From positions 1 through 23,523 of the forward strand of contig JAEZSP010000025.1 in the NCBI GenBank assembly GCA_023421735.1: a DNA stretch of 23,523 bases, written 5' to 3'. The stretch comes from Bacillota bacterium. GTDB taxonomy: Bacteria; Bacillota_A; Clostridia; Christensenellales; Aristaeellaceae. Below the pieces are notes generated by a model. That model was not told the origin of the DNA. It did no database searches and saw only the letters and a program-made list of their open reading frames with translations. A program made the translations under genes and the position numbers. Positions 1-7,801 of the stretch are shown piece after piece (positions within the stretch are counted from its first letter, which is position 1; each line of letters begins with the position of its first letter).

Positions 1-140
1 TCCCACTACTGCCCCTCTCGGCTTTCGCCGGCCGGACTGACATCTAGACCGCACCATGCTCGCCGCGCTTTGCGCGGTTTACGTGGATCGCTTCGCCTGC
101 GGCTGGCATCGACTTTCAACCACGGACACGGACGACCGCT
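1..140 (-). ncRNA. Candidate non-coding RNA or long leader, cut by the window edge
   Basis: A near-consensus promoter at 147-175 should start a minus-strand transcript near position 140 that runs off the left edge. No convincing reading frame with a ribosome binding site lies in it. The transcript can form clear hairpins: CCGCGC-AAA-GCGCGG (about positions 65-80) and CGGC-GAAA-GCCG, which has a GNRA tetraloop (about 22-34). This suggests a structured small RNA or a 5' leader of a gene beyond the window. I looked for hallmarks of RNase P RNA, tmRNA, SRP RNA, T-box leaders and common riboswitches and recognised none. The family is therefore unknown, and the 3' part is not visible. Confidence 0.4.
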
Positions 141-146
141 TTGTTT

Positions 147-175
147 ATTATAGTTTTCAGATAACAGGAAGTCAA
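147..175 (-). promoter_or_regulatory. Strong sigma-A-type promoter
   Basis: On the minus strand, TTGACT (170-175) is followed by a 17-nt spacer and a perfect TATAAT (147-152). Transcription would start near 140 and run toward position 1. The surroundings are AT-rich compared with the rest of the window. The promoter lies downstream of comF, so it serves a separate unit beyond the left edge. Confidence 0.75.
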
Positions 176-228
176 TGTGCGATGTTGCGATTGCACATGG
201 AGAATGCTGCCAAACGCATGCCATTCTG

Positions 229-304
229 CCGGAACGGGTTTCGCAATGCGCAAAATCGGCCGCATGGAATTCGCTTCCACACGACCGACAGAGACCCATT
301 CCGG
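229..304 (-). ncRNA. Three-way-junction RNA fold just after comF
   Basis: Starting 14 nt after the comF stop codon, the minus strand can fold into three abutting stems. P1 pairs 229-238 with 295-304 (10 bp). P3 is a 6-bp hairpin at 239-255. P2 is a 14-bp hairpin at 256-288 with loop GCGAA. No bases separate P1 from P3 or P3 from P2, and six separate P2 from P1. All five wobble positions (one in P1, three in P2, one in P3) are G-U pairs only on the minus strand and would be A-C mismatches on the plus strand. That points to an RNA made in the comF direction. A further hairpin (201-206 with 222-227) follows. It could be a processed 3' UTR or a small RNA. No U-tract follows, so it is not a standard terminator. 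Confidence 0.45.
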
Positions 305-318
305 TATGTCCGCGCAGA

Positions 319-984
319 TTACCTCACGTTCCCTCCACCCCGCGCATACACCGCAACGATGACCTCGCGCGCGCCCGCTTCGAGAAGAGCGCGCGTACAT
401 TCGCGGGCCGTCGCACCCGTGGTATAAACGTCGTCGACGAGCAATACGCGCGCGCCGTCGAGCGCTTCGCGGGCGCGAAACGCCCCGGCGACGTTCGCAA
501 GCCGCGCCTCCAGGGAGACCATGCGCGCCTGTGGGTGACAGCGTCGCACCCGCTTCAGCAGGCGTTCGGCGCGCACGCCCGCGTTCGCGCCGACGGAACG
601 GGCAATCAATTCGGATTGATTGAATAACTTTGCCATGCGACGGGATCGATGCATGGGCACATAGGTCACGCGATCAGGCGGTGCAACGCCCGCACTGCGC
701 AGCGCGGCGTAAATCTCATCCCCCATTTTCGTCGCCAGTGCCGCCATGCCCCGGTATTTGAGGGCGCGCACGAGCGCCCCGGCAGGCCCGGCATAGGGAT
801 GCGCCGCAATCGAGACGGAAAACGCCTCGCCGGAAAACATTTGATCCGGCGCTCCTGCCCGCAGCGCGCGCATGCAGCCGGGACAGAAGATACTGTCCTC
901 AGCCGGCTCCTCCTCCCCGCAGGCCACGCAGCGCATGGGTAAGGGATAGAGCAGCTCAATCAGCGCGGCGCGTATCGTGCTCAT
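319..984 (-). CDS. comF: ComF family phosphoribosyltransferase-like protein
   Basis: The protein has 221 residues, the usual ComF length. An N-terminal zinc-ribbon-like motif uses C19, C22, C34 and C37 (CVAC and CPGC). The C-terminal half is a type I phosphoribosyltransferase fold with the PRPP loop LLVDDVYTTGAT at 181-192, and the ComF-typical region around RLANVAGAF (161-169). Family members in naturally competent bacteria act in the cytosol in DNA uptake with ComFA and PriA; the substrate is not settled. Its ATG overlaps the recD2 stop as ATGA, and I see no separate Shine-Dalgarno site, so translation is probably coupled. Pairing with a RecD2 helicase suggests a role in handling incoming or damaged DNA (inference); competence itself is not shown. 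Confidence 0.9.
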   Translation of the reverse strand: MSTIRAALIELLYPLPMRCVACGEEEPAEDSIFCPGCMRALRAGAPDQMFSGEAFSVSIAAHPYAGPAGALVRALKYRGMAALATKMGDEIYAALRSAGVAPPDRVTYVPMHRSRRMAKLFNQSELIARSVGANAGVRAERLLKRVRRCHPQARMVSLEARLANVAGAFRAREALDGARVLLVDDVYTTGATARECTRALLEAGAREVIVAVYARGGGNVR

Positions 985-3176
985 TGCACAGTCCGCAGCC
1001 GCTCTTCGAGTGCGCTGTACCGCATGTCGATGTGATTGTTATCCACCATTCTTTGGACGCATTCCTCGCGCCCGACCACGCACACCAACCGCTTTGCGCG
1101 GGTGACGGCGGTATAGAGAAGGTTTCGGGTCATGAGCATGGGCGGTCCCGCAATCAAGGGGAGCACCACCGCCTCAAACTCGCTGCCCTGACTTTTATGC
1201 ACGCTCACGCAATACGCCAATTCCAGCTCGTCGAGGTGTGTCCCGTCCTCGTATTGCGCCACGCGCCCGTCGTCAAACGTCACAACCAGCGCGCCTTCCG
1301 CCCGATCGACATCCGACACATAGCCGATATCGCCGTTGAAGACACCCTTGCCGTCCTCATCGCCGCGCGTCCATTCGAGCTCGTAATCGTTTTTTGTCTG
1401 CATCACCTTGTCGCCCGTGCGGAACAGCGCGTCGCCGCGCCGCAGCTCGGGTTTGCCCGGCATGGGCGGGTTGAGTTCCTCCTGCATGAGCCGGTTGAGC
1501 GCGTAGACGCCCACATCGCCCTTTTTCATAGGCGCCATAACCTGAATATCCTTGATCCCATCGATCCCGAGATACGCCGGCAACCGCGATTTGACGAGCG
1601 CAACGACGGATGCGGCCGCCTCGGCGGGCGTGTTGCGCCGTTCGAGGAAGAAATCCGTATCTTTTTTGAGGATGACGGGATAGGCGCCCTGGTTGATTCG
1701 GTGTGCGTTCATGACGATGTTGCTCTCCGCCGCCTGACGGAAAATCTCGGTTAATTTGACGACCGGAACGATCCCCGATTCGATGAAGTCCTTGAGCACG
1801 TTCCCCGCGCCGACCGACGGCAGCTGATCCTTGTCGCCCACAAACACAATGCGCGCCCCGGGCTTGATCGCGCGCAATAACGCCCGCGCGAGAAAGATGT
1901 CGACCATGGACGTCTCGTCCACGATCACGCAGTCGGCATCGACGGGGTTGTCCTCGCCCCGCCCAAAGCCGTCCTCATCACCCGCGTATTCGAGCATGCG
2001 GTGCACCGTGCGCGCCTGGCAGCCCGTCGCCTCGGAAAGCCGCTTCGCCGCACGCCCCGTCGGCGCGCAGAGTTCCACCTTGCCCATCTGCTCGACCAGC
2101 ATGATGAGGCAGCGGATGGATGTCGTCTTTCCGGTACCGGGGCCGCCGGTGATGACCGTCATGCCGTTGAATGCAGCCGCGAGTACGGCCTCGCGCTGCT
2201 CCGCGCAGAGGGTGACGCCCGTGGCCTGCTCGTAATGCGCAATCAGCTCCTCCGCGCGCACAGGCGAAAGCTTGCCCTTTTCGGCACGGGAGATGAGCTT
2301 TCTGGCGAGCTTCGCCGTCTCACACTCGGCCTGATAAAGGCGTGGGAGATAGACCGCCGTTTCGCCGCCGATCTCCTGGGTAATCACCTGCTGATCGACG
2401 ATCAGCTCCGCAAGCGCGTTGTATACGGGGTCCTCGTCCGCGTCGAGAATGCGCGTCGCCTCCGCCATGAGCTTCGAATACGGCAGATATACGTGGCCTG
2501 CGCCGAGCGTTGCCTCGTTGAGCACATAGCGGATGCCGGATAAAAGCCGCACGCGCGATTCCGGCGTAAAGCCCAAGGACAGCGCAATCCGATCCGCAGT
2601 CTTGAAGCCGACGCCCTCCACCTCGTCCGCAAGCCGATAGGGATTATTGCGCACGACCACCTCGGTCATCTCGCCGAATTTTGAGGCGACCTTGGTCGCC
2701 GTACCCGCCGCGATGCCCAACCCCTGCAAAAAGACCATGGTGTTGCGCATGCCGATGTTGAGGGCAAACGATTCGCCGATGGTCCGCGCGCGGTTTGGCC
2801 CAATGCCGGGAATCTCCGCGAGCCGTTCGGGGTGGGATTCCATGATATCAAGCGCCTCACCGCCGAACTTTTTCACGATCAGCCGCGCGGTCGCAGGCCC
2901 GATGCCCTTCACGATGCCGGAGGCAAGGTATTTTTCGATGTCCGACTTTTTCTCCGGCATCACGACCTCGTAGGATTCCACCTTGATCTGCTCCCCGTAG
3001 TCCTTGTGCTCGACAAATTCGCCCTCGAACACCGCGCGCTCACCCGCAGCCAAAAAGGGCATGACGCCGACGGCGGACGTCTTTTTGCCGCCGTCGGGTT
3101 TGATGGACGCCACCGTCCAGCCGTTTGAATCGTTGCGGAAGACGATGTCCTCCACGATCGCCATGATTTTAGGCAT
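981..3176 (-). CDS. recD2: RecD2-type ATP-dependent DNA helicase
   Basis: The 731-residue protein is a superfamily 1B 5'-3' DNA helicase of the RecD2 type, found in bacteria as a stand-alone enzyme without RecBC. An N-terminal OB-like region (about 1-75) leads into helix-hairpin-helix repeats (about 78-135, with GIGPATA and GIGPNRA, and GVGFKTA at 188-194). The helicase motifs are all present: Walker A GGPGTGKT (344-351), APTGRAAK (371-378), motif II VDET (419-422), GDKDQLPSVG (448-457), VHKSQGSEF (659-667) and YTAVTRAK (688-695). AGGAG sits 5 nt before the ATG. The start lies inside the 3' end of the esterase gene, and the 3' end overlaps comF, so the three genes look co-transcribed. Known roles are genome maintenance and replication-fork repair. 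Confidence 0.95.
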   Translation of the reverse strand: MPKIMAIVEDIVFRNDSNGWTVASIKPDGGKKTSAVGVMPFLAAGERAVFEGEFVEHKDYGEQIKVESYEVVMPEKKSDIEKYLASGIVKGIGPATARLIVKKFGGEALDIMESHPERLAEIPGIGPNRARTIGESFALNIGMRNTMVFLQGLGIAAGTATKVASKFGEMTEVVVRNNPYRLADEVEGVGFKTADRIALSLGFTPESRVRLLSGIRYVLNEATLGAGHVYLPYSKLMAEATRILDADEDPVYNALAELIVDQQVITQEIGGETAVYLPRLYQAECETAKLARKLISRAEKGKLSPVRAEELIAHYEQATGVTLCAEQREAVLAAAFNGMTVITGGPGTGKTTSIRCLIMLVEQMGKVELCAPTGRAAKRLSEATGCQARTVHRMLEYAGDEDGFGRGEDNPVDADCVIVDETSMVDIFLARALLRAIKPGARIVFVGDKDQLPSVGAGNVLKDFIESGIVPVVKLTEIFRQAAESNIVMNAHRINQGAYPVILKKDTDFFLERRNTPAEAAASVVALVKSRLPAYLGIDGIKDIQVMAPMKKGDVGVYALNRLMQEELNPPMPGKPELRRGDALFRTGDKVMQTKNDYELEWTRGDEDGKGVFNGDIGYVSDVDRAEGALVVTFDDGRVAQYEDGTHLDELELAYCVSVHKSQGSEFEAVVLPLIAGPPMLMTRNLLYTAVTRAKRLVCVVGREECVQRMVDNNHIDMRYSALEERLRTVQ

Positions 3177-4503
3177 GCAAGCTCCTGATCATTTCGTCGC
3201 TTTGTTTGTCCGCCTGCGGACGGTTTTTGATGTCGACCATGCCGGCCTCTTCCCCGATCTCGAGGATCGATGGGTTCTCGGCCGTGTAGGCGGTAAACCC
3301 ATCGCCCGGATCGCCCGTGCGCGCAAAATTCGTCCACCAGTCGGTCATTTTCAGGGACAGACCATAGTCGCGCGCGGCAAACGGCCTGTCCGAGCGCTGA
3401 AGCGTGCCGAACACGTACCAAAGCTCGCTCGAGTGGAAGGCGCCGGGATGGTCGTCGCCGGGAATGTCGCGCTTGAAGTGATAGACGTAGCAGCCGGGCT
3501 TTTCCTGGGCGATGCGCGCCTTTGCGAGCGCGACGGACGCCGCCACAGGATCGCCAAAGAGCCCGGCGTCCCCATCGACGCTTCCGATCATGAGGCTCGC
3601 ATCCTTCGCCTCGCCCAGCTGAAAGACGTCCCCCGGCGCACGCGCGAGCACGTATTTGTCGACACAGGGTCGGAAGCGCAACCCGCCCTTCAGCATAAAC
3701 CCGCATTTGACGATGTCCGCTGCGCGCATCTCGTAGAGCGCGTCAAGCCCCTTGTCGGCGACCGCGCCCAATTCGATCCCGGTCTCTTCCGCATCCGCCT
3801 GCGACATGCCGCCGCCCAGCGATGCGAGGGGCGAACCACCGCTCATGTGAATCGCTCGATGGAACAACCCGTCCGTCAGCGGCGAGGCCATGAGCGCCTG
3901 CACGGAACCCGCGCCCGCCGACTGCCCGAAGATGGTGATGTTTTTGGGGTCGCCGCCGAAGGCGCGGATGTTATCCTGCACCCATCTGAGCGCCGCAATC
4001 TGATCCATGAGTCCGTAATTGCCCGAATGCCCGTCGCGCTGGGTGAGCGCCGGATGCGCCATGAAGCCCAGCGCGCCCAGTCGGTAGTTCAGGGTGACCA
4101 GCAGCACGCCGCGCTTTGCGAACGCATCCCCGTCGAACTCCATTTCGTGACCGAAGCCGTGGCTGTACGCACCGCCGTGGATCCACACCATGACGGGCTG
4201 ATCCTTCTTTTCAAGATCCGCCCAGACGTTCAGATACAGGCAGTCCTCCGACACCTCATATCCCGCCCGAAAAAACTCAATCTCATAAAACGCGCCTTTC
4301 GTTTGCGCGGGCTGCATGCCGGCGGGCGGAAACTGATCGCAGACGCGCGCGCCTTCCCACCTCTCCGGCTCGACGGGCGCACGCCAACGCAGCTCTCCGA
4401 CGGGGGGCTTCGCGTAGGGGATGCCCTTAAAAGCAGTAAACTTGGGAATCGCGGACGGGACGCCCGTCACGCGCCCGTATTTTGTGAGTATCGTCCGGTT
4501 CAT
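3169..4503 (-). CDS. Type B carboxylesterase / lipase family protein
   Basis: An alpha/beta-hydrolase of 444 residues that should hydrolyse carboxylic esters in the cytosol; no signal peptide is seen. The oxyanion-hole motif HGGAY is at 109-113. The nucleophile is S195 in GQSAG, where most relatives have GESAG. The catalytic histidine is probably H357 in the AFHSSELWYVFG block. The acidic residue is probably D310 or D312 (GSVDGDAG), where relatives usually have Glu in a GTNxDEG context. The segment between that acid and the histidine is much shorter than in para-nitrobenzyl esterases of about 490 residues, so the cap is reduced. I chose the ATG at 4503 because AAGGAG lies 8 nt upstream; a longer frame to 4539 would run into the repeat element. 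The stop overlaps the recD2 start. The substrate is unknown; deacylation of a sugar taken up by the upstream ABC system is possible. Confidence 0.85.
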   Translation of the reverse strand: MNRTILTKYGRVTGVPSAIPKFTAFKGIPYAKPPVGELRWRAPVEPERWEGARVCDQFPPAGMQPAQTKGAFYEIEFFRAGYEVSEDCLYLNVWADLEKKDQPVMVWIHGGAYSHGFGHEMEFDGDAFAKRGVLLVTLNYRLGALGFMAHPALTQRDGHSGNYGLMDQIAALRWVQDNIRAFGGDPKNITIFGQSAGAGSVQALMASPLTDGLFHRAIHMSGGSPLASLGGGMSQADAEETGIELGAVADKGLDALYEMRAADIVKCGFMLKGGLRFRPCVDKYVLARAPGDVFQLGEAKDASLMIGSVDGDAGLFGDPVAASVALAKARIAQEKPGCYVYHFKRDIPGDDHPGAFHSSELWYVFGTLQRSDRPFAARDYGLSLKMTDWWTNFARTGDPGDGFTAYTAENPSILEIGEEAGMVDIKNRPQADKQSDEMIRSLHA

Positions 4504-4523
4504 ATCTCCCTCTCCTTCGGTTG

Positions 4524-4705
4524 CTAGTACTCCATCCATGACAGAAGCGATGGAATTCGGCGCGACACTTTTGTTCCTGGCGCGAAACCGGAGCGCAGGC
4601 GTAGCAGCCAGGGGCGGACTTTCCGCCTACGTCAAGCGGAGAGCGACAAAGCCAGGGACGAAAGGGATCACCGAAAACGCGGTTCTGTTGTGGACGGAGT
4701 ACTAG
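4524..4705. mobile_element. MITE-like palindromic element with TA/CTAG ends
   Basis: This 182-bp non-coding segment is bounded by a 14-bp inverted repeat (4524-4537 and 4692-4705, 13 of 14 matching). Nested pairings run inward: ACAGAA/TTCTGT, TTCGG/CCGAA, a 13-bp arm 4569-4581 with 4651-4663 (two G-U), and a central GGCGGA-CTT-TCCGCC hairpin. The whole element can therefore fold on itself. Both ends read CTAG, so removing the element and one TA restores a single CTAG site. That pattern is known for IS630/Tc1-mariner insertions, which duplicate TA. It sits between the isomerase stop and the esterase ribosome binding site and would split an otherwise 47-nt gap in one operon. No transposase is present. 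It could instead be a structured RNA; a second genomic copy would decide. Confidence 0.55.
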
Positions 4706-4708
4706 CCC

Positions 4709-4724
4709 ATGCGCCACAGCGCAT
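4709..4724. other. Small perfect hairpin after the isomerase gene
   Basis: ATGCGC-CACA-GCGCAT forms a 6-bp stem with a 4-nt loop, 4 nt beyond the isomerase stop codon. There is no T-run after it on the minus strand; the MITE-like element begins 3 nt further on. It may be a weak processing hairpin or the remains of a terminator separated from its tail. Confidence 0.35.
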
Positions 4725-4728
4725 CATT

Positions 4729-5598
4729 TCAATCAATGCGACGCAAAGCGTCGCTTACTGGGCATACAAACGCCAATCCCATTCCGCCCGCAACGCGCCG
4801 GATGCTGTCCGCCGCGCGATCATAATCGGCTTCACAGGCCAGGTGCTCAATCATCATCGGGAGATCCTCGTCCAGTTGTGCGCAGCAGGAAAGAAGCGCC
4901 GGGTAATCGAAGTCGCCATCGCCGGGGATCGCTTCGTCGATGTGCACAGTCAGCCTATCGGGAATGATCTTCGTGTCCTTCAAGTGCACCGAGCGGATGT
5001 GCGCACCCAATGCGCCGAAGAAGCGGCGCGCCAAATCGCCCGTGGCGATGTATTTGTCATAGGAGTTGACGAGGTTCACCATGTCCGCGTGTACGGCGAG
5101 TTGGGGGCGGTCGACCGCCGCAAGCAGGCGCAGCATGTCCGCCTCGTCGTGCGGGAACATCCACGGCATGGGTTCGAGGGTATAGGATGTGCGCGTTGGC
5201 TTCACCCGGTCGATGAGGTTCTGCGTCACTTGGACAACCATGTCGAACGTCTCAAGCGTAAGGTTTCGGGGATCGGGGCCGTCCCAGATGGCGCTTCTGG
5301 AACCCGAGATGTTCACGCAGCAGCGCGCGCCGACCTTCTCCGCCGTTTCGAGCCGTAAAACCGCGCGCTCGAAGTTCGCGCGCCGCTTTTCGGGATCGGG
5401 ATCGAGGAGGTTATTCCAAATGCCGACTTCTGCGATCACGAGTCCGGCATCCCCCGCCGCATTCACATAATCGCGGATCGCGCCTTCCGGCGCGTCGTCG
5501 GGAAGCGGCCAGTATGCCGCGGTGTAGCCCTTCTTTGCGTGCGCCTGCGCCCATGCGCGGGCGGTGTCAAATCCGAAAACCGGTGCGCCGAGTCTCAT
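4729..5598 (-). CDS. Sugar phosphate isomerase/epimerase (TIM barrel, AP_endonuc_2 family)
   Basis: A cytosolic TIM-barrel protein of 289 residues from the xylose-isomerase-like superfamily. It carries the expected divalent-metal ligands: E142 in LEPMPW, D172 in HADMVN, H205 in VHLKD and E251 in IEHL. In D172-M-V-N175 the usual Asp-x-x-His pair has Asn in place of His. Members interconvert or dehydrate sugars or polyols; the substrate cannot be read from the sequence. The gene starts 4 nt after the upstream permease stop, with AAGGGG before the ATG, so it belongs to the ABC transporter operon and probably processes the imported sugar. A 7-bp hairpin (4738-4754) lies within its last codons. 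Confidence 0.85.
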   Translation of the reverse strand: MRLGAPVFGFDTARAWAQAHAKKGYTAAYWPLPDDAPEGAIRDYVNAAGDAGLVIAEVGIWNNLLDPDPEKRRANFERAVLRLETAEKVGARCCVNISGSRSAIWDGPDPRNLTLETFDMVVQVTQNLIDRVKPTRTSYTLEPMPWMFPHDEADMLRLLAAVDRPQLAVHADMVNLVNSYDKYIATGDLARRFFGALGAHIRSVHLKDTKIIPDRLTVHIDEAIPGDGDFDYPALLSCCAQLDEDLPMMIEHLACEADYDRAADSIRRVAGGMGLAFVCPVSDALRRID

Positions 5599-5602
5599 AA
5601 AA

Positions 5603-6436
5603 TCACCCCTTCAAACCGCCGCGGGCAACCCCGCGCACGATATATTTTCGTGCGAACAGAAACAGAATGACGACGGGCAAGACGACCACCGTGGACGCCG
5701 CCATCAGCTGTCCCGGATACGAGCCCGCCTCGGTGGTGAACACCTGAAGCCCCCACGGCAACGTCCGGTTCGCCTCGTTCGAGGTGACGTACATCGGCCA
5801 CATGAACGAGTTCCAGCTCGCCAGCGCATTTAACAGCATGATGGTGACAAGCGACGGCCGCGCCATGGGCACCAGAACCTTCCACAGGTACGTCCAGTTG
5901 CTCGCGCCGTCGATCCGCGCGGAATAATACAGGCTGTCCGGCACGGACTTAAAGAAGTTCCGGAGGATGTAGGTGTAGAAAATCGATGAGGTAAACGGCA
6001 GGATCAGCGCGTCGATGGTATCATAGAGCTTGAGATCGACCACCGTCGTGTAATTCGTGATGATCAGCATTTCAAAGGGGATCATCATGAGAGAGAGCAT
6101 CAGGGAAAAGATAACCTCGCGTCCCGGGAATTTCAGCCGTGAGAACGCAAACGCACCCAGTATGGTCGTCACGCCCGTGCATGTGACGGAACTGATCATG
6201 ACGATGATGGAGTTCAGAAAATACTTTCCAAACGGCGCCTTCTGAAACGCGATTTTGAAGTTTTCGAGGTCGAACGAATTCGGCCACCACGTGGGCGGAA
6301 AGCGATTGATCTCGACGTTCGTCTTGAATGCCGATGTGAACATCCAGAAAAACGGCGTGAGCATGATGATCGAACCAATGATCAAAACGAGGTAGATCAG
6401 CGTCTTTCCAATGCCCTTGCGCAGGCGATATTTCAT
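5603..6436 (-). CDS. Carbohydrate ABC transporter permease, MalG type
   Basis: A 277-residue inner-membrane subunit with about six transmembrane helices, the first at about 12-34. The cytoplasmic EAA loop that docks onto the ATPase is at 171-195 (ARIDGASNWTYLWKVLVP). Length and layout are typical of MalG/UgpE-type permeases, which pair with a MalF-type partner, here the next gene upstream. A strong GAGGAGG site precedes the ATG, and the MalF-type stop codon overlaps that site, so the two are tightly coupled. It would form the channel together with the 6449-7801 product. The imported sugar is not evident. Confidence 0.93.
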   Translation of the reverse strand: MKYRLRKGIGKTLIYLVLIIGSIIMLTPFFWMFTSAFKTNVEINRFPPTWWPNSFDLENFKIAFQKAPFGKYFLNSIIVMISSVTCTGVTTILGAFAFSRLKFPGREVIFSLMLSLMMIPFEMLIITNYTTVVDLKLYDTIDALILPFTSSIFYTYILRNFFKSVPDSLYYSARIDGASNWTYLWKVLVPMARPSLVTIMLLNALASWNSFMWPMYVTSNEANRTLPWGLQVFTTEAGSYPGQLMAASTVVVLPVVILFLFARKYIVRGVARGGLKG

Positions 6437-6448
6437 ATCCGCACCTCC

Positions 6449-7801
6449 TCAGCCCGTCCGGCGGCGCATGCGCCGCTGGATGAAAAGCTGCACCATGGTA
6501 AAGCAGAAGATAAACAGAAACAGGATGATGGCCGCGGCAGCCGCAATGCCGTATGCGCGGTTGTCGATCATGGCATGGCGAATATAATAGACGACGGTAT
6601 AGAGGTTGTTATACGGCCCGGGATTCCCCTTAAACAGCGGGTACAGCTCGCTGAACACCTTGAACGACGAGATGGTGTTGATGATCGACACCAGAAAGAT
6701 CGTAGGCGCTAAAAGCGGCACCGTGATCCGGAAGAAGATGCGCATGCCCTTCGCGCCGTCGATTCGCGCGGCGGTATAATATTGCTGGTCGATGTTCTGA
6801 AGCCCGCTCAAAAGCAGAATGATCGTGAACGGCAGGATGTTCCAGATGCCGAAGATCACCAGCGTCATGATGAGCACGCGCCAGTCGGCGCTGTCGAGCC
6901 ACGCAATCTTATCCACCCCGAGGAAAGAAAGCGCGTAATTGATGATGCCGAAGTTTTTGTTGAACATGAGTTTCCACGCGAGACCCACGGCGGTGATCGA
7001 CGTGACCATGGGCATGAAAAAGGCGGTCTGAAAAAGACCCGAACCCTTGAGCTTCTGATTCAAAAGGTATGCGACCACGACCGCGATGGCGGTTGAAATC
7101 GGCACCACGCACAGTGCGTACACGAGGGTATTGCGGATCGCCTGAACAAAGTATTTGTCATGAAGCACCGTGTCGTAATTGGAGAGACTCCAACCCGCAA
7201 AGTCCTTCGTCAGGTAGCTGTAATCCGCCTTGAAGGACAGAAAGACCACGTTCACGACCGGATAGAGCGTAAACACGATGAGCCCCGCAAGAAACGGCGC
7301 GAGATAGAGCCACGGCTCGATCCGCGAGAACGTCCTGTTGCCGCTCAGCCGTGAAATCCGCCCCTTTGTCGTTCCCTCGGCGCGCGGCTTCTGCGGCAAA
7401 AATGCCGCGACGACCATCGCAACGGGCATCGCAATCATGCCCGCAGCGAACCATAGCGGGCTGTTGTGATCCCGGTCAGCCGCCCCACTCTTTGTGAGCA
7501 CGCCGCCGATCAACCCCGCAAGCGCGAGGAGAATGTACCATGCGATGGTGCGCGCCTCGATCAGGCTTGCGAACGTGAAAAGCAGCGCCGCGCCCGCCAT
7601 CGCACCCAGATGTGCGGCGATGCCGCCAGGTGCGCGCGATTTGATCGCATGCAAGGTGAGAAGCGCCATGGCAAGTGTGAAAACGAGCCAGATGCCGGGG
7701 ATGAGGGATATCCCGTGCGCGATCAGAACGAGCATGCCCGCCGCACCCGCGAGAAACGCCACCAGCGCGACCCATGCGCCGATCAAGTCCTTTGTGCGCA
7801 T
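6449..7801 (-). CDS. Carbohydrate ABC transporter permease, MalF type, with extra N-terminal membrane domain
   Basis: At 450 residues this is much longer than the roughly 290-310 of most CUT1 permeases. Residues from about 155 onward are a standard MalF/UgpA-type permease with an EAA loop at 342-366 (ARIDGAKGMRIFFRITVP). Residues 1-150 form a separate hydrophobic domain with about five predicted helices (about 8-30, 33-52, 61-80, 86-103, 115-134), ending in a charged linker. E. coli MalF also has N-terminal extra helices, but fewer. The function of the extension is unknown; stabilisation or regulation is possible. GAGG lies shortly before the ATG, and the start overlaps the ATPase stop by one base (TGATG). 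Confidence 0.9.
   Translation of the reverse strand: MRTKDLIGAWVALVAFLAGAAGMLVLIAHGISLIPGIWLVFTLAMALLTLHAIKSRAPGGIAAHLGAMAGAALLFTFASLIEARTIAWYILLALAGLIGGVLTKSGAADRDHNSPLWFAAGMIAMPVAMVVAAFLPQKPRAEGTTKGRISRLSGNRTFSRIEPWLYLAPFLAGLIVFTLYPVVNVVFLSFKADYSYLTKDFAGWSLSNYDTVLHDKYFVQAIRNTLVYALCVVPISTAIAVVVAYLLNQKLKGSGLFQTAFFMPMVTSITAVGLAWKLMFNKNFGIINYALSFLGVDKIAWLDSADWRVLIMTLVIFGIWNILPFTIILLLSGLQNIDQQYYTAARIDGAKGMRIFFRITVPLLAPTIFLVSIINTISSFKVFSELYPLFKGNPGPYNNLYTVVYYIRHAMIDNRAYGIAAAAAIILFLFIFCFTMVQLFIQRRMRRRTG

Noticed and set aside
1..140. RNase P RNA, SRP RNA, tmRNA or T-box as the identity of the left-edge RNA
   Set aside because: The conserved core sequences of these families that I know (such as GAGGAAAGTCC for RNase P or GGTCAGGTCCGGAAGGAAGC for SRP) are absent from the visible part.
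6..299. 97-codon minus-strand frame at the left edge
   Set aside because: It spans the strong promoter and the structured RNA regions, has no Shine-Dalgarno site and no family resemblance.
3004..4527. Plus-strand open frame of 507 codons opposite the esterase and recD2 start
   Set aside because: It is antisense to two genes with clear motifs, has low-complexity Arg/His-rich content and no recognisable domain.
4504..4539. Upstream extension of the esterase start into the palindromic element
   Set aside because: The ATG at 4503 has AAGGAG at 8-nt spacing; the longer start at 4539 lies in the element's terminal repeat without a ribosome binding site.
4427..4717. Reading frame through the palindromic element into the esterase gene
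   Set aside because: It is out of frame with the esterase, and the element shows base pairing rather than coding character.
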